From NCBI GenBank assembly GCA_947630525.1, contig CANRHW010000093.1, forward strand, positions 1 to 6,230: DNA of 6,230 bases. Direction: 5' to 3'. This DNA is from an uncultured Clostridia bacterium (lineage in GTDB: Bacteria; Bacillota; Clostridia; UMGS1883). The position numbers and the translations under genes are program-made. This document shows positions 1 through 6,125 of the stretch, in pieces. Under the pieces are notes generated by a model, which was not told where the DNA came from, searched no databases, and was given only the letters and a program-made list of their open reading frames with translations. Each line of letters starts with the position of its first letter. The stretch's first letter is position 1.

Positions 1-795
1 CGCGGTCTGCCCGGCATGGCCGATGTGGACAGCTCCATGCTTGTGTTTGCAAGAGAGATAAAAAAGGGCTATTCCGTAGGTCTCAGCGGGGAATGCGCCG
101 ATGAAATATTTGGCGGCTACCCCTGGTACAGGGACGAAACAATTCGCGAGGCGGCGGGCTTCCCATGGTCACAGTCCACGGACTATCGCTACAGCTTTTT
201 AAAGCCTGAAATAAAAGCGATGATTGACCCCCACGCCTTTGTCTCAAAGCGATATGAGGAAACCATAGCAAGAGCTCACAAGCTCCCCTGCAATTCCCCC
301 ACCGACGGGCGGATGAAGGAAATGACCAGACTGAATTTGGACTGGTTCATGCAGACGCTTTTGGGCCGCAAGGATTTTATGACTATGTACAGCGGTCTTG
401 AAGCCAGGGTGCCGTTCTGCGACATAAGTATTGTGGAATATATGTACAGCGTGCCCTGGGATTATATGAACTATCAGGGTCGGGAAAAAGGCCTGCTCCG
501 CAAGGCCGCGGAGGGGCTGCTGCCAGAAGATGTGCTCTGGAGAAAAAAGAGTCCCTACCCCAAAACTCACAATCCGGGCTATATGAAAGCGGTCAGCGGA
601 CTCCTGCGGGAAGTAATAGACGACCCCGCGTCGCCCATTCTTGAAATTACCGACCGGGATGCGCTCGAAGGTCTGCTTACTGCCAACAAGCCCCAGCCTT
701 GGTTCGGTCAGCTCATGACCACGCCGCAGACGATAGCCTATATGCTGCAAATCAACTATTGGATGAAGAAGTACGGCGTTAAGGTCGAGATATAA
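1..795 (+). CDS. asnB: Asparagine synthase (glutamine-hydrolysing), C-terminal part, 5' truncated by window edge
   Basis: Makes asparagine from aspartate, ATP and glutamine-derived ammonia in the cytoplasm. Only the last 264 residues are visible. The frame is open from base 1, so the ATG at 16 is an internal methionine and the start lies upstream. What remains is the second half of the ATP-pyrophosphatase synthetase domain: LPGMADVDSS (visible residues 3-12), the nucleotide-site motif SGECADEIFGGY (29-40), the family motif GLEARVPFCD (132-141) and the Lys/Arg-rich GREKGLLRKA (160-169), followed by LP-x4-W-RKK. The N-terminal glutaminase domain and the SGGxDSS PP-loop are not in the window. 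Full-length AsnB is about 600 residues, so more than half is missing. It is transcribed towards ytfJ and ends 20 bases before a shared hairpin. Family assignment is secure; the exact paralogue (asnB, asnO or similar) cannot be told from this fragment. Confidence 0.93.
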   Translation, partial: RGLPGMADVDSSMLVFAREIKKGYSVGLSGECADEIFGGYPWYRDETIREAAGFPWSQSTDYRYSFLKPEIKAMIDPHAFVSKRYEETIARAHKLPCNSPTDGRMKEMTRLNLDWFMQTLLGRKDFMTMYSGLEARVPFCDISIVEYMYSVPWDYMNYQGREKGLLRKAAEGLLPEDVLWRKKSPYPKTHNPGYMKAVSGLLREVIDDPASPILEITDRDALEGLLTANKPQPWFGQLMTTPQTIAYMLQINYWMKKYGVKVEI

Positions 796-815
796 TACTA
801 CTGAATTAATGCGCA

Positions 816-857
816 AAGAGAAAGGCTCTAAAGCCAACCCTTTAGAGCCTTTCTCTT
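816..857. terminator. Perfect 18-bp hairpin between convergent genes, probable bidirectional terminator
   Basis: Bases 816-833 and 840-857 are exact reverse complements around a six-base loop (CCAACC). The hairpin begins 20 bases after the asparagine synthase stop and lies 24 bases beyond the ytfJ stop, so it is placed to end both transcripts. The T residues are mostly inside the stem (CCTTTCTCTT on the + strand) and the tract after it is weak on both sides. Termination is therefore inferred from position and stem strength more than from a classic U-run. Confidence 0.8.
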
Positions 858-881
858 CGTAAATTAGTCTTTTAGAGAGTC

Positions 882-1262
882 CTAATTTTCTGATTTTCTG
901 TTTTTGACAAAACCGCTGACCTTATCAAACATTTCGGGTACGCTGTCAATGAGTTTATCCACCGTGGTGTTTGCCGAATTGACAGGCAGAAGCTTGACGG
1001 TGTCGCCGTTGACCACCAAAAATCCAATGGGCGAAATTGACACGCCGGCGCCGCTGCCGCCGCCAAAGTTATTGGCAGTGGGCTCCTTAGATGGAATATC
1101 GCTGCCCCCGGCGGCAAAGCCGAAACCCACCCGTGAAATTGGAATAATGACAGCGCCGTTTGCCGTTTCGACGGGATTGCCGATAACCGTGTTGACGTCC
1201 ACCATGGACTTGATGTTAGTAAGAGCCGTGCTGATAAGGTCATTCAAAGGATGTTCGCTCAT
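882..1262 (-). CDS. ytfJ: Spore protein of the YtfJ/GerW family
   Basis: A 126-residue protein matching the sporulation protein YtfJ (GerW) family, which in Bacillus subtilis is made in the developing spore and is needed for normal germination with L-alanine; its biochemical activity is unknown. Family hallmarks are visible: the N-terminal helix with LIxxALxNIKxMVDVNTVIG (residues 9-28), the strand G-AVIIPISRVGFGFAAGGSD (36-55), a glycine-rich loop FGGGSGAGVSISPIGFLVV (66-84), and a C-terminal amphipathic helix (about 100-120) with a basic tail. There is no signal peptide or membrane segment. Its ATG overlaps the stop of the upstream DUF2953 gene as ATGA, and an AGGAGG at 1271-1276 sits eight bases before it, which fixes the start. 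It is the last gene of the lysA-led operon. It is the best sign that the host forms spores, although some non-sporulating Clostridia keep family members. Confidence 0.92.
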   Translation of the reverse strand: MSEHPLNDLISTALTNIKSMVDVNTVIGNPVETANGAVIIPISRVGFGFAAGGSDIPSKEPTANNFGGGSGAGVSISPIGFLVVNGDTVKLLPVNSANTTVDKLIDSVPEMFDKVSGFVKNRKSEN

Positions 1263-2035
1263 TTTTTATTCCTCCTGTTTTTTAACTTGAATTTCAAATA
1301 GGCCCATGCCGCAATGGCGGCCGCTCCTATTATGTTTGCCAGACTTGTGCGAATTATGCAGTCTCCCTCGGCGGTAAAAACCGTTTCATTAAAAGCCGGA
1401 ACGATATCAATGTTTTGACGTTCAATGGTCACAAATCGGGAGATCAGCCCCAGCAGATTGCCCGCTACGCCCCAGAGTGCGCCCGAGTATACGGCCGTCT
1501 TGGCCGCGTCGTCGGTGCCGGCCCGAACGACAACGTTGAGTTCATTGATTTTAAGCAGCCGTCGCAGCGCTCGCCTGAACGGGTCCAAAAACTCGGCCGC
1601 GATTGAGTAGTACCGAAGAAAGCGATCCAAAAAGTTCTCATTATCCTCCGCCTTTTCCGCCTCATCTTCCGCTTTTTTCGCCTCGGGCTTCCGTTCCAAG
1701 GGCTCGGGCGGTTTTTTCTTTTTTTGTTCTTTATCCTTTTGTTTTTTCGGTTTTGGCTCCGATGGGGCTTTGGGCCTTTCCGGCTGAGGCGCGGCCTCGT
1801 TTTGCGGCCCGGCGTCTTGGAATGGCGCAGCCGTTCCGTCCTCGGTTTTCCCTGCCGGCGCGGCCGGCGGTTCATTCTCCTCCGGCGGCGCGGCCTTTTT
1901 CCTTGGGAAAATATTGACGCGCACAAAAAGCACGCTCACCCACAGCCGGAAACTGCCGTGGTAGTCCGCGCATATTTTAATGGGGATCAGCGCCGCCGCA
2001 ATTATTACGGCGGCAATCACGGCAAGAACGATCAA
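1259..2035 (-). CDS. DUF2953 domain membrane-anchored protein (YtfI-like)
   Basis: A 258-residue protein of unknown function. It has an N-terminal hydrophobic segment (residues 1-18), a short strand-rich part (to about 45), then a long charged low-complexity linker rich in Pro, Lys, Glu and Ala (about 46-133). The conserved DUF2953-type region follows (about 135-230), with D-AAKTAVYSGALWGVAGNL (176-194), an IVPAF motif (211-215) and a late strand CIIRTS; a second possible membrane helix lies at about 231-249, ending in a basic tail. The pairing DUF2953 followed by YtfJ recalls ytfI-ytfJ of B. subtilis and suggests a spore-related role, which is inference. The start is a TTG directly after the scpB stop (TAG-TTG), with GGAG nine bases upstream. 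The linker is much more charged than the rest, so its length may vary among relatives. Confidence 0.82.
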   Translation of the reverse strand: MIVLAVIAAVIIAAALIPIKICADYHGSFRLWVSVLFVRVNIFPRKKAAPPEENEPPAAPAGKTEDGTAAPFQDAGPQNEAAPQPERPKAPSEPKPKKQKDKEQKKKKPPEPLERKPEAKKAEDEAEKAEDNENFLDRFLRYYSIAAEFLDPFRRALRRLLKINELNVVVRAGTDDAAKTAVYSGALWGVAGNLLGLISRFVTIERQNIDIVPAFNETVFTAEGDCIIRTSLANIIGAAAIAAWAYLKFKLKNRRNKK

Positions 2036-2644
2036 CTAATTCATCTCCGTATCGGGCGGGCCGTCCGCAGCTTCCTGCGCGGCAACGTCCGCAATTATAT
2101 CCGGCGCGGCCGGGATCTCCGCCGCGGGCGGAGTTTGCTTTTCCGGCAAGGGAGGGAGCTGTTCAAGGTTTTTAAGTCCGAAGCATCTGAGGAACTCCTC
2201 CGTAGTGGCATAAAGTATCGGACGGCCGGGCGCGTCCGCACGGCCAACCTCGTCAATAAAGCCGCGTTCCATAAGCTTTGTTACGCTGTAGGAGCAGTCA
2301 ACGCCCCGGATAAATTCTATTCTGCCCTTGGTTACCGGCTGATTATACGCGATTATGGAAAGTGTTTCCAGCGCGGCGGCGCTTAGACCCATCTGCTTTT
2401 TCATCTGCACGGTTTTTTGTATGTATTCAAAATATTCCGGCGCGGAGCAGAGCTGCACGCTCTCACCCACTTCTATCAATCTTATCCCGCGGCCCTCACA
2501 GGCAAGACGGTCTTTAAGCCTGACCACAGCGGCGGCCAGTTCCTCGCTGGGGATATCCAGGGCTTCGCGAAGTTTTTCCAGCCCCACAGCGTCGCCGGTC
2601 GAGAAAAGAATTGCTTCGACGGCAGCCTCAATATTCGTCTCCAA
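2036..2644 (-). CDS. scpB: Segregation and condensation protein B (ScpB)
   Basis: Subunit of the SMC-ScpA-ScpB condensin that compacts and separates sister chromosomes; ScpB dimers bind the middle of ScpA. With the TTG start chosen here the protein is 202 residues, close to the usual size. It shows two winged-helix units: the first from IEAAVEAILFSTGDAV (5-20), the second containing LSAAALETLSIIAYNQPVTK (87-106), IRGVDCSYSVTKLMERGFI (112-130) and GRPILYATTEEFLRCFGL (140-157). These are the most conserved ScpB stretches. The tail after about 168 is Pro/Ala/Glu-rich and probably disordered. The frame stays open upstream to 2728, but those 28 extra residues are basic, unlike ScpB, and lie wholly inside scpA. 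The TTG at 2644 has AAGGAG nine bases before it. The gene overlaps scpA by 17 bases. Confidence 0.95.
   Translation of the reverse strand: METNIEAAVEAILFSTGDAVGLEKLREALDIPSEELAAAVVRLKDRLACEGRGIRLIEVGESVQLCSAPEYFEYIQKTVQMKKQMGLSAAALETLSIIAYNQPVTKGRIEFIRGVDCSYSVTKLMERGFIDEVGRADAPGRPILYATTEEFLRCFGLKNLEQLPPLPEKQTPPAAEIPAAPDIIADVAAQEAADGPPDTEMN
2045..2048 (-). promoter_or_regulatory. Ribosome binding site supporting the TTG start of the DUF2953 gene
   Basis: On the minus strand GGAG lies inside the last codons of scpB, nine bases before the TTG at 2035-2033. The next in-frame alternative (GTG, sixth codon) would cut into the hydrophobic N-terminus and has no better site. Confidence 0.6.
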
Positions 2645-3374
2645 AGTCCAGCTCTCCTTCCTTTTCTCCGCGCATACAGTATATCTTGCCGTCGGCCTCC
2701 TCCAAGGCGAGATAGTTTTCCTTGACAAGCTCCAACGCCGCCAAAAAAACGGCTACAAACTGCCCCTTAGCGTATAGGCCCTCAAACAAATCGTCAAATT
2801 CAACGGTGTCGTTTTCCGATATCATAATCATTATTCTGGCGGACGCCTGCCGAACGCTGTAATTCGTCCGGCCTATTACTCTGCGAAAACTGCCCGGCTC
2901 CAGCGCCGCACGGGTGCGGCTGCGCTCCAGCACCGCTTGGAAAGCCGCGTACAGTCTGTCCACATCAAGGTTTTTATTTTCCACTTTTATTTTCGGAAAG
3001 TTTATGGGCTCGGCCTCTTTAAAAAAAAGCTCGTCCGCCGAATGAGAAAGGCGTTCCATTTCGCCGGATATCTCCTTGTAGCGCCGGTATTCCTCCAATC
3101 GGTCGGCCAGTTCAAGGCGGGGGTCTTCTTCCTCCTCGTTTTCAACAGGCAGCAGCATACGTGACTTTATCAGCAAAAGCTGCGACGCCATCACAAGAAA
3201 TTCGCCGCCCACCTCCATATCAAGCCCGCGCATAGCTTCAATATACTCCAAATATTGGTCCGTTATTTCCGCTATGGGTATATCGTAAATATTGACCTTG
3301 TTTTTTGAAATCAGGTGGAGCAGCAAGTCCAGCGGCCCCTCAAAGGCCGCCACCTTAAATGAAAGCTCTTCCAT
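2628..3374 (-). CDS. scpA: Segregation and condensation protein A (ScpA, kleisin)
   Basis: Kleisin subunit that bridges the SMC heads and binds ScpB in the bacterial condensin complex. The 248-residue length is typical. The N-terminal signature FEGPLDLLLHLI (11-22) followed by IYDIPIAEITDQYLEYI (29-45) is the classic ScpA motif, part of the N-terminal helical domain that binds the SMC neck. LVMASQLLLIKSRMLLP (60-76) follows, then an acidic linker (NEEEEDPRLE). The C-terminal winged helix contains FEGLYAKGQFVAVFLAALEL (197-216), which docks on the SMC head. The ATG at 3374 is preferred over the TTG one codon upstream: it forms TGATG with the stop of the protease gene, and a GGGGG at 3381-3385 lies six bases before it. 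The gene overlaps scpB by 17 bases, which fits co-translation of the two partners. Confidence 0.96.
   Translation of the reverse strand: MEELSFKVAAFEGPLDLLLHLISKNKVNIYDIPIAEITDQYLEYIEAMRGLDMEVGGEFLVMASQLLLIKSRMLLPVENEEEEDPRLELADRLEEYRRYKEISGEMERLSHSADELFFKEAEPINFPKIKVENKNLDVDRLYAAFQAVLERSRTRAALEPGSFRRVIGRTNYSVRQASARIMIMISENDTVEFDDLFEGLYAKGQFVAVFLAALELVKENYLALEEADGKIYCMRGEKEGELDFGDEY
2654..2659 (-). promoter_or_regulatory. Ribosome binding site deciding the scpB TTG start
   Basis: On the minus strand AAGGAG precedes the TTG at 2644-2642 by nine bases. It lies within the end of the scpA coding sequence, as expected for translational coupling, and argues against the longer upstream reading. Confidence 0.7.
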
Positions 3375-4060
3375 CAAATGCCCCCAGTCAGCCGGAGCAC
3401 AACGTCAAGTAGGGAATTCGCGAACATCGACCACAGGTTGTAAACGGGCGTGATTATCACGTTGAGTATCCGGCCCAAAATTCCCGTAAGTGAAAGTATA
3501 ATGAGTATGGGGAAACCAAAGCGTTCGTACTGCAAAAGCTTCATATACGTGTCGGCGGGGAGAAGAACCCCCAATATCTTCCCTCCGTCCAGCGGCGGGA
3601 ACGGAATAAGATTGAACACCGCAAAGCCTATGTTAAGCGAAACAAGGCTTTGAAGAGTACCGACTATAAAGCCCAGTATCCCGTTGTAGCCGGACTTGAA
3701 ATACAGCACCGCCAGCGGCACATAAACTATGGTGGATAAAAACGCCAGCACAATATTAGCCGCCGGGCCGGCCAATGAAACAAGGGCCGTGTCACGCTTG
3801 CGGTTACGGAAATAGAAGGGATTTATCGGCACGGGTTTTGCCCAGCCGAAGCCCACCAGTACCATACAAACGGCGCCTATCGGGTCCAAATGGGACAGAG
3901 GATTAAGTGTGAGCCGCCCGGCAGCCTTGGCCGTAGGATCGCCCAGTTTATAGGCCACGTATCCGTGGGCATACTCGTGGACGGTAATTGCCGTGAAAAG
4001 CACAATGAAACGCTGGAGCCACATTACAAGCGTGCCGACGCCGAAGCTTAAAATTCCCAT
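3374..4060 (-). CDS. Site-2 protease family membrane metalloprotease (M50)
   Basis: An intramembrane zinc metallopeptidase of the M50 (S2P) family, 228 residues, in the compact no-PDZ subgroup. The zinc-binding HEYAH (residues 28-32) lies in the first hydrophobic segment (about 10-36). The third zinc ligand is Asp158 in NLIPFPPLDGGK (150-161). Other family marks are GRLTLNPLSHLDPIG (48-62), with WAKPVPINPFYFRN (73-86) between, and SLAGPAANIVLAF (95-107). About five to six hydrophobic segments are evident. The substrate is unknown; close relatives sit beside scpA in many Firmicutes, but a functional link to condensin is not shown. The start is clear: GGAGGT at 4067-4072, six bases before the ATG. 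It lies 21 bases after the lysA stop and shares one base with the scpA start. Confidence 0.93.
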   Translation of the reverse strand: MGILSFGVGTLVMWLQRFIVLFTAITVHEYAHGYVAYKLGDPTAKAAGRLTLNPLSHLDPIGAVCMVLVGFGWAKPVPINPFYFRNRKRDTALVSLAGPAANIVLAFLSTIVYVPLAVLYFKSGYNGILGFIVGTLQSLVSLNIGFAVFNLIPFPPLDGGKILGVLLPADTYMKLLQYERFGFPILIILSLTGILGRILNVIITPVYNLWSMFANSLLDVVLRLTGGI

Positions 4061-4081
4061 ACCTTTACCTCCATAAAAGCT

Positions 4082-5380
4082 TTAAATATCATTCCTGACC
4101 AAATCTTCGTAGGTCTCGCGTTTAACTATCACCCGGCTTGCCCCGTCTTTAGTCATCACCATAGCGGGCCGCGGGATGCGATTGTAGTTAGACGACATGG
4201 AATAGTTATAGGCCCCGGTCGTAAGCACCGCAATAACGTCGCCCACCTCCACCGGGGGGAGCGCCATGCCCTCGCCGATGAGGTCGCCGCTTTCACAGCA
4301 CTTGCCCGCTATGGTCACGGGCTCGGCGGCTTTATCCCCGGCCTTGTTGGCTATAAGCGCCTTATATACAGACTGGTAGAGGATATAGCGGGGATTGTCG
4401 CACATACCGCCGTCAACGCTCACGTACCGCCGGACGCCGGGTATATCCTTTATGCCGCCGACGGTATAAAGGGTTACGCCGGCAGTACCCACAATACTGC
4501 GGCCCGGCTCCATCATAACGAAAGGCAGAGCTATGCCCTTTTCTTCACAGGTCTTGCGCAGTACAAGGCTGACGGCCTCGATATATTTATCAAATTCTAT
4601 GGGATCGTCTTCCTCGGTATACATAACGCCGTATCCGCCGCCCAAGTTCATCTCGGTCATTTCATAGCCGGTCTCGTTCTTGATGTCCGCAATAAGCCCG
4701 GCCAACACCTCGGCGGCTTTTTTAAAGGGTTCAAGCTCGTGTATCTGAGAGCCGATGTGACAGTGTACGCCGCCTACCTCAATGTTCGCGAGGTTAAGAG
4801 CGCGGCGGATGATATCATGAGCCTCGCCGGTTTCAAGGGCAAACCCAAATTTGGAATCGATCTGACCCGTCATGATAAAGTTATGCGTGTGCGCGTCGAT
4901 GCCGGGCTTGATACGGAAAAGCACCTTCTGCCTTTTTCCCCTTTCCCGGCAGATAGCGTCAATGGCGTCAAGTTCGGTCTTATTGTCCACCACGATGCGG
5001 CCGACGCCGCTCTCGACAGCGTAAACCAGCTCGTCATAGGTCTTGTTGTTGCCGTGCATACACAGTTTTTCCGGCGGCATACCCGCCTTAAGGGCGGTAT
5101 AAAGCTCGCCTCCGCTGACCACGTCGGCGCCCAGGCCCTCGCTGTTTACAATGCGGATTACCTCCAGATTGCACAGGGCCTTTGAAGCAAAAAATACCAG
5201 TCCCTTTCCGCCGTAAAACTTATCTATTGACTCCTTATATGTTCGGCAGTGACGGCGAACGGCGGTCTCATCCAGCACGTACAGGGGCGTGCCGTACTCC
5301 TTAGCCAGTTCCACAGCGTCGCATCCGCCTATGGTAAGGTGATTTTTCTCGTTGATATTCAAAGCGTCGGATACAAACAT
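4082..5380 (-). CDS. lysA: Diaminopimelate decarboxylase
   Basis: PLP-dependent fold-III enzyme that decarboxylates meso-diaminopimelate to L-lysine, the last step of lysine synthesis; it competes with cell-wall synthesis for diaminopimelate. The 432-residue length is normal. The PLP lysine is Lys67 in FFASKAL (63-69). Other visible landmarks are the HCHIGSQ loop (206-212), the phosphate-binding glycine loop GGGYG (247-251), EPGRSIV (291-297), DGGMCDNPR (323-331), the catalytic CESGD (362-366, cysteine at 362) contributed to the partner subunit's active site, and GAYNYSMSSNYN near the C-terminus. No key residue is missing. An AGGAGG at 5388-5393, seven bases before the ATG, fixes the start. 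It is the first gene of the operon and has its own promoter. Its leader is too short to hold a lysine riboswitch. Confidence 0.97.
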   Translation of the reverse strand: MFVSDALNINEKNHLTIGGCDAVELAKEYGTPLYVLDETAVRRHCRTYKESIDKFYGGKGLVFFASKALCNLEVIRIVNSEGLGADVVSGGELYTALKAGMPPEKLCMHGNNKTYDELVYAVESGVGRIVVDNKTELDAIDAICRERGKRQKVLFRIKPGIDAHTHNFIMTGQIDSKFGFALETGEAHDIIRRALNLANIEVGGVHCHIGSQIHELEPFKKAAEVLAGLIADIKNETGYEMTEMNLGGGYGVMYTEEDDPIEFDKYIEAVSLVLRKTCEEKGIALPFVMMEPGRSIVGTAGVTLYTVGGIKDIPGVRRYVSVDGGMCDNPRYILYQSVYKALIANKAGDKAAEPVTIAGKCCESGDLIGEGMALPPVEVGDVIAVLTTGAYNYSMSSNYNRIPRPAMVMTKDGASRVIVKRETYEDLVRNDI

Positions 5381-5414
5381 AAACTTTCCTCCTGAGTAAA
5401 AATATGCTTATTTT

Positions 5415-5443
5415 AGTATAGCACATATTAGCAAAAAAATCAA
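5415..5443 (-). promoter_or_regulatory. Sigma-A type promoter for the lysA operon
   Basis: On the minus strand, TTGATT (5443-5438) and TATACT (5420-5415) are separated by exactly 17 bases. TGC directly before the -10 makes an extended -10 element. The start of transcription would fall near 5407-5409, giving an untranslated leader of only about 25-30 bases before the lysA ATG. No comparably good promoter is visible further up. It probably drives all six minus-strand genes. Confidence 0.8.
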
Positions 5444-5492
5444 GCACAAAAAGTATATTTTTGTCTCCCCTGCCAATACTAATACCAATCCT

Positions 5493-5581
5493 CAATGAAA
5501 CGCGGCGCCGGAGGACGGGGTTCGTTTGTGCCGGACAAAAAAGGCGGGATAAAGTCCGCCCCGAACGTCATGATTTCATTG
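5493..5581 (+). other. Long nested inverted repeat, possible structured 5' leader of the downstream gene
   Basis: The outer arms CAATGAAA (5493-5500) and TTTCATTG (5574-5581) are perfect complements. Nested inside are GACG/CGTC (5514-5517 with 5566-5569), then TTCG/CGAA (5521-5524 with 5562-5565), then CGGAC/GTCCG (5532-5536 with 5554-5558). The last pairing excludes an alternative hairpin GGCGG/CCGCC (5543-5547 with 5556-5560). It ends 16 bases before the ribosome binding site of the next gene. It matches no riboswitch class I recognise. It could be a cis-acting RNA or a small palindromic insertion; I see no strong + strand promoter before it, only a weak TTGTCT at 5461. Confidence 0.4.
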
Positions 5582-5597
5582 CAGATTAATATGGCCG

Positions 5598-5603
5598 AAA
5601 GGA
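5598..5603 (+). promoter_or_regulatory. Ribosome binding site choosing the 5612 start
   Basis: AAAGGA is followed by eight bases and then ATG at 5612. In-frame ATGs further upstream (5495, 5570, 5591) have no convincing site, and the ATG at 5603 overlaps this one. Confidence 0.6.
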
Positions 5604-5611
5604 TGACAATT

Positions 5612-6055
5612 ATGGTTCAAACAATACACAGCGATACAATCGAGCTGCTGAGAGAGTGCAATGCCGGCGTAAAGATGGGCGTTGATTCGATCGAGGACGT
5701 TATAGACAAGGTGGAAAGCGAACGGCTGCTTGACAGGCTAAACCGGGCCAAGGACGAACACCAACAGCTTGGCAGCGAAATACACGCCCTGCTCAACGAG
5801 TATCACGACGGGGGCAAGGACCCCAACCCAATGGCCAAAGGTATGTCCTGGGTCAAAACAAACGTTATGATGGCGGTTAAGGACGACGATTCAACCATTG
5901 CGGACCTGATGACCGACGGCTGTAACATGGGCGTGAAATCCCTGTACCGCTATTTAAACAAATATGCCGCAGCTGATGAAAAAACAAAGGATTTTACCAA
6001 ACGGCTCATCAAAATTGAAGAGGATCTTATAACGGACCTGAGAGAATATTTGTAA
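5612..6055 (+). CDS. Uncharacterised small helical protein, ferritin-like/DUF2383-like layout
   Basis: I do not recognise a named gene. From the supported ATG the protein has 147 residues, is soluble-looking, has no signal peptide or membrane segment, and is predicted by eye to be almost all helix. It repeats itself: C-N-x4-MGVDSIEDVIDK (16-33) matches CNMGVKSLYRYLNK (104-117), sharing MGVxS-(I/L)-x3-(I/L)-x-K. This suggests two duplicated helical hairpins, as in four-helix bundles. A conserved-looking W-x-K-x-N-x-M-M (80-87) opens the second half. The length and layout recall the DUF2383/ferritin-like group, but I see no clean paired ExxH metal sites (E49-H50 and E56-x-H58 are near misses), so metal binding is not claimed. 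It stands alone, divergent from lysA, behind a folded leader and ahead of a repeat-rich tail. The frame is open back to 5495, but that extension is Gly/Lys-rich and overlaps the leader structure. Confidence 0.72.
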   Translation: MVQTIHSDTIELLRECNAGVKMGVDSIEDVIDKVESERLLDRLNRAKDEHQQLGSEIHALLNEYHDGGKDPNPMAKGMSWVKTNVMMAVKDDDSTIADLMTDGCNMGVKSLYRYLNKYAAADEKTKDFTKRLIKIEEDLITDLREYL

Positions 6056-6116
6056 TGGGGCTGTAAAAAAAGTCGCTATGTAATCTGGAGGCACTGGGGC
6101 TGTCCAAAAAAATCGC
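6056..6116 (+). repeat. Two near-copies of a TGGGGCTGT...A-tract...TCGC sequence
   Basis: Copy one is at 6056-6076 and copy two at 6095-6116, 39 bases apart start to start. Both read TGGGGCTGT, a run of seven A, then TCGC. Copy two carries an extra CC before the A-run, and copy one an extra G after it. The first copy begins directly after the stop codon at 6055. GGGGCTGT(CC)A-type ends resemble the terminal repeats of mobile or miniature elements. No transposase is present here. Confidence 0.6.
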
Positions 6117-6125
6117 GCAGAATGG

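Noticed and set aside
244..837. Minus-strand open frame of 197 codons
   Set aside because: It lies opposite the conserved asparagine synthase frame and its product resembles no family; it is a shadow.
872..1290. Open frames on both strands overlapping ytfJ (872-1243 minus, 904-1290 plus)
   Set aside because: The 882-1262 frame encodes a clear YtfJ protein with a ribosome binding site; the others are frame shadows.
1465..2386. Long overlapping frames (1465-1926 minus; 1603-1917 and 1724-2386 plus)
   Set aside because: They arise from the biased codons of the Lys/Glu/Pro linker and scpB; the products are Arg-rich or low complexity with no recognisable domain.
2645..2728. N-terminal extension of scpB
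   Set aside because: The 28 residues are basic and unlike ScpB, lie inside scpA, and the TTG at 2644 has a well-placed ribosome binding site.
4739..5185. Plus-strand open frame of 148 codons
   Set aside because: It is antisense to the catalytic domain of lysA and has no family resemblance.
5381..5494. Lysine riboswitch before lysA
   Set aside because: The region between promoter and start is about 25-30 bases and contains no L-box-like helices.
5301..5495. Minus-strand 64-codon frame over the lysA promoter
   Set aside because: It contains the promoter and the lysA start region, and its product looks random.
5495..5611. Longer start for the unknown + strand gene
   Set aside because: The extra 39 residues are compositionally unlike the rest, lack a ribosome binding site, and coincide with the nested inverted repeat.
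5612..6055. Di-iron ferritin site in the unknown protein
   Set aside because: Glu and His residues occur in the helices, but no paired ExxH motifs are present, so metal binding is not supported.
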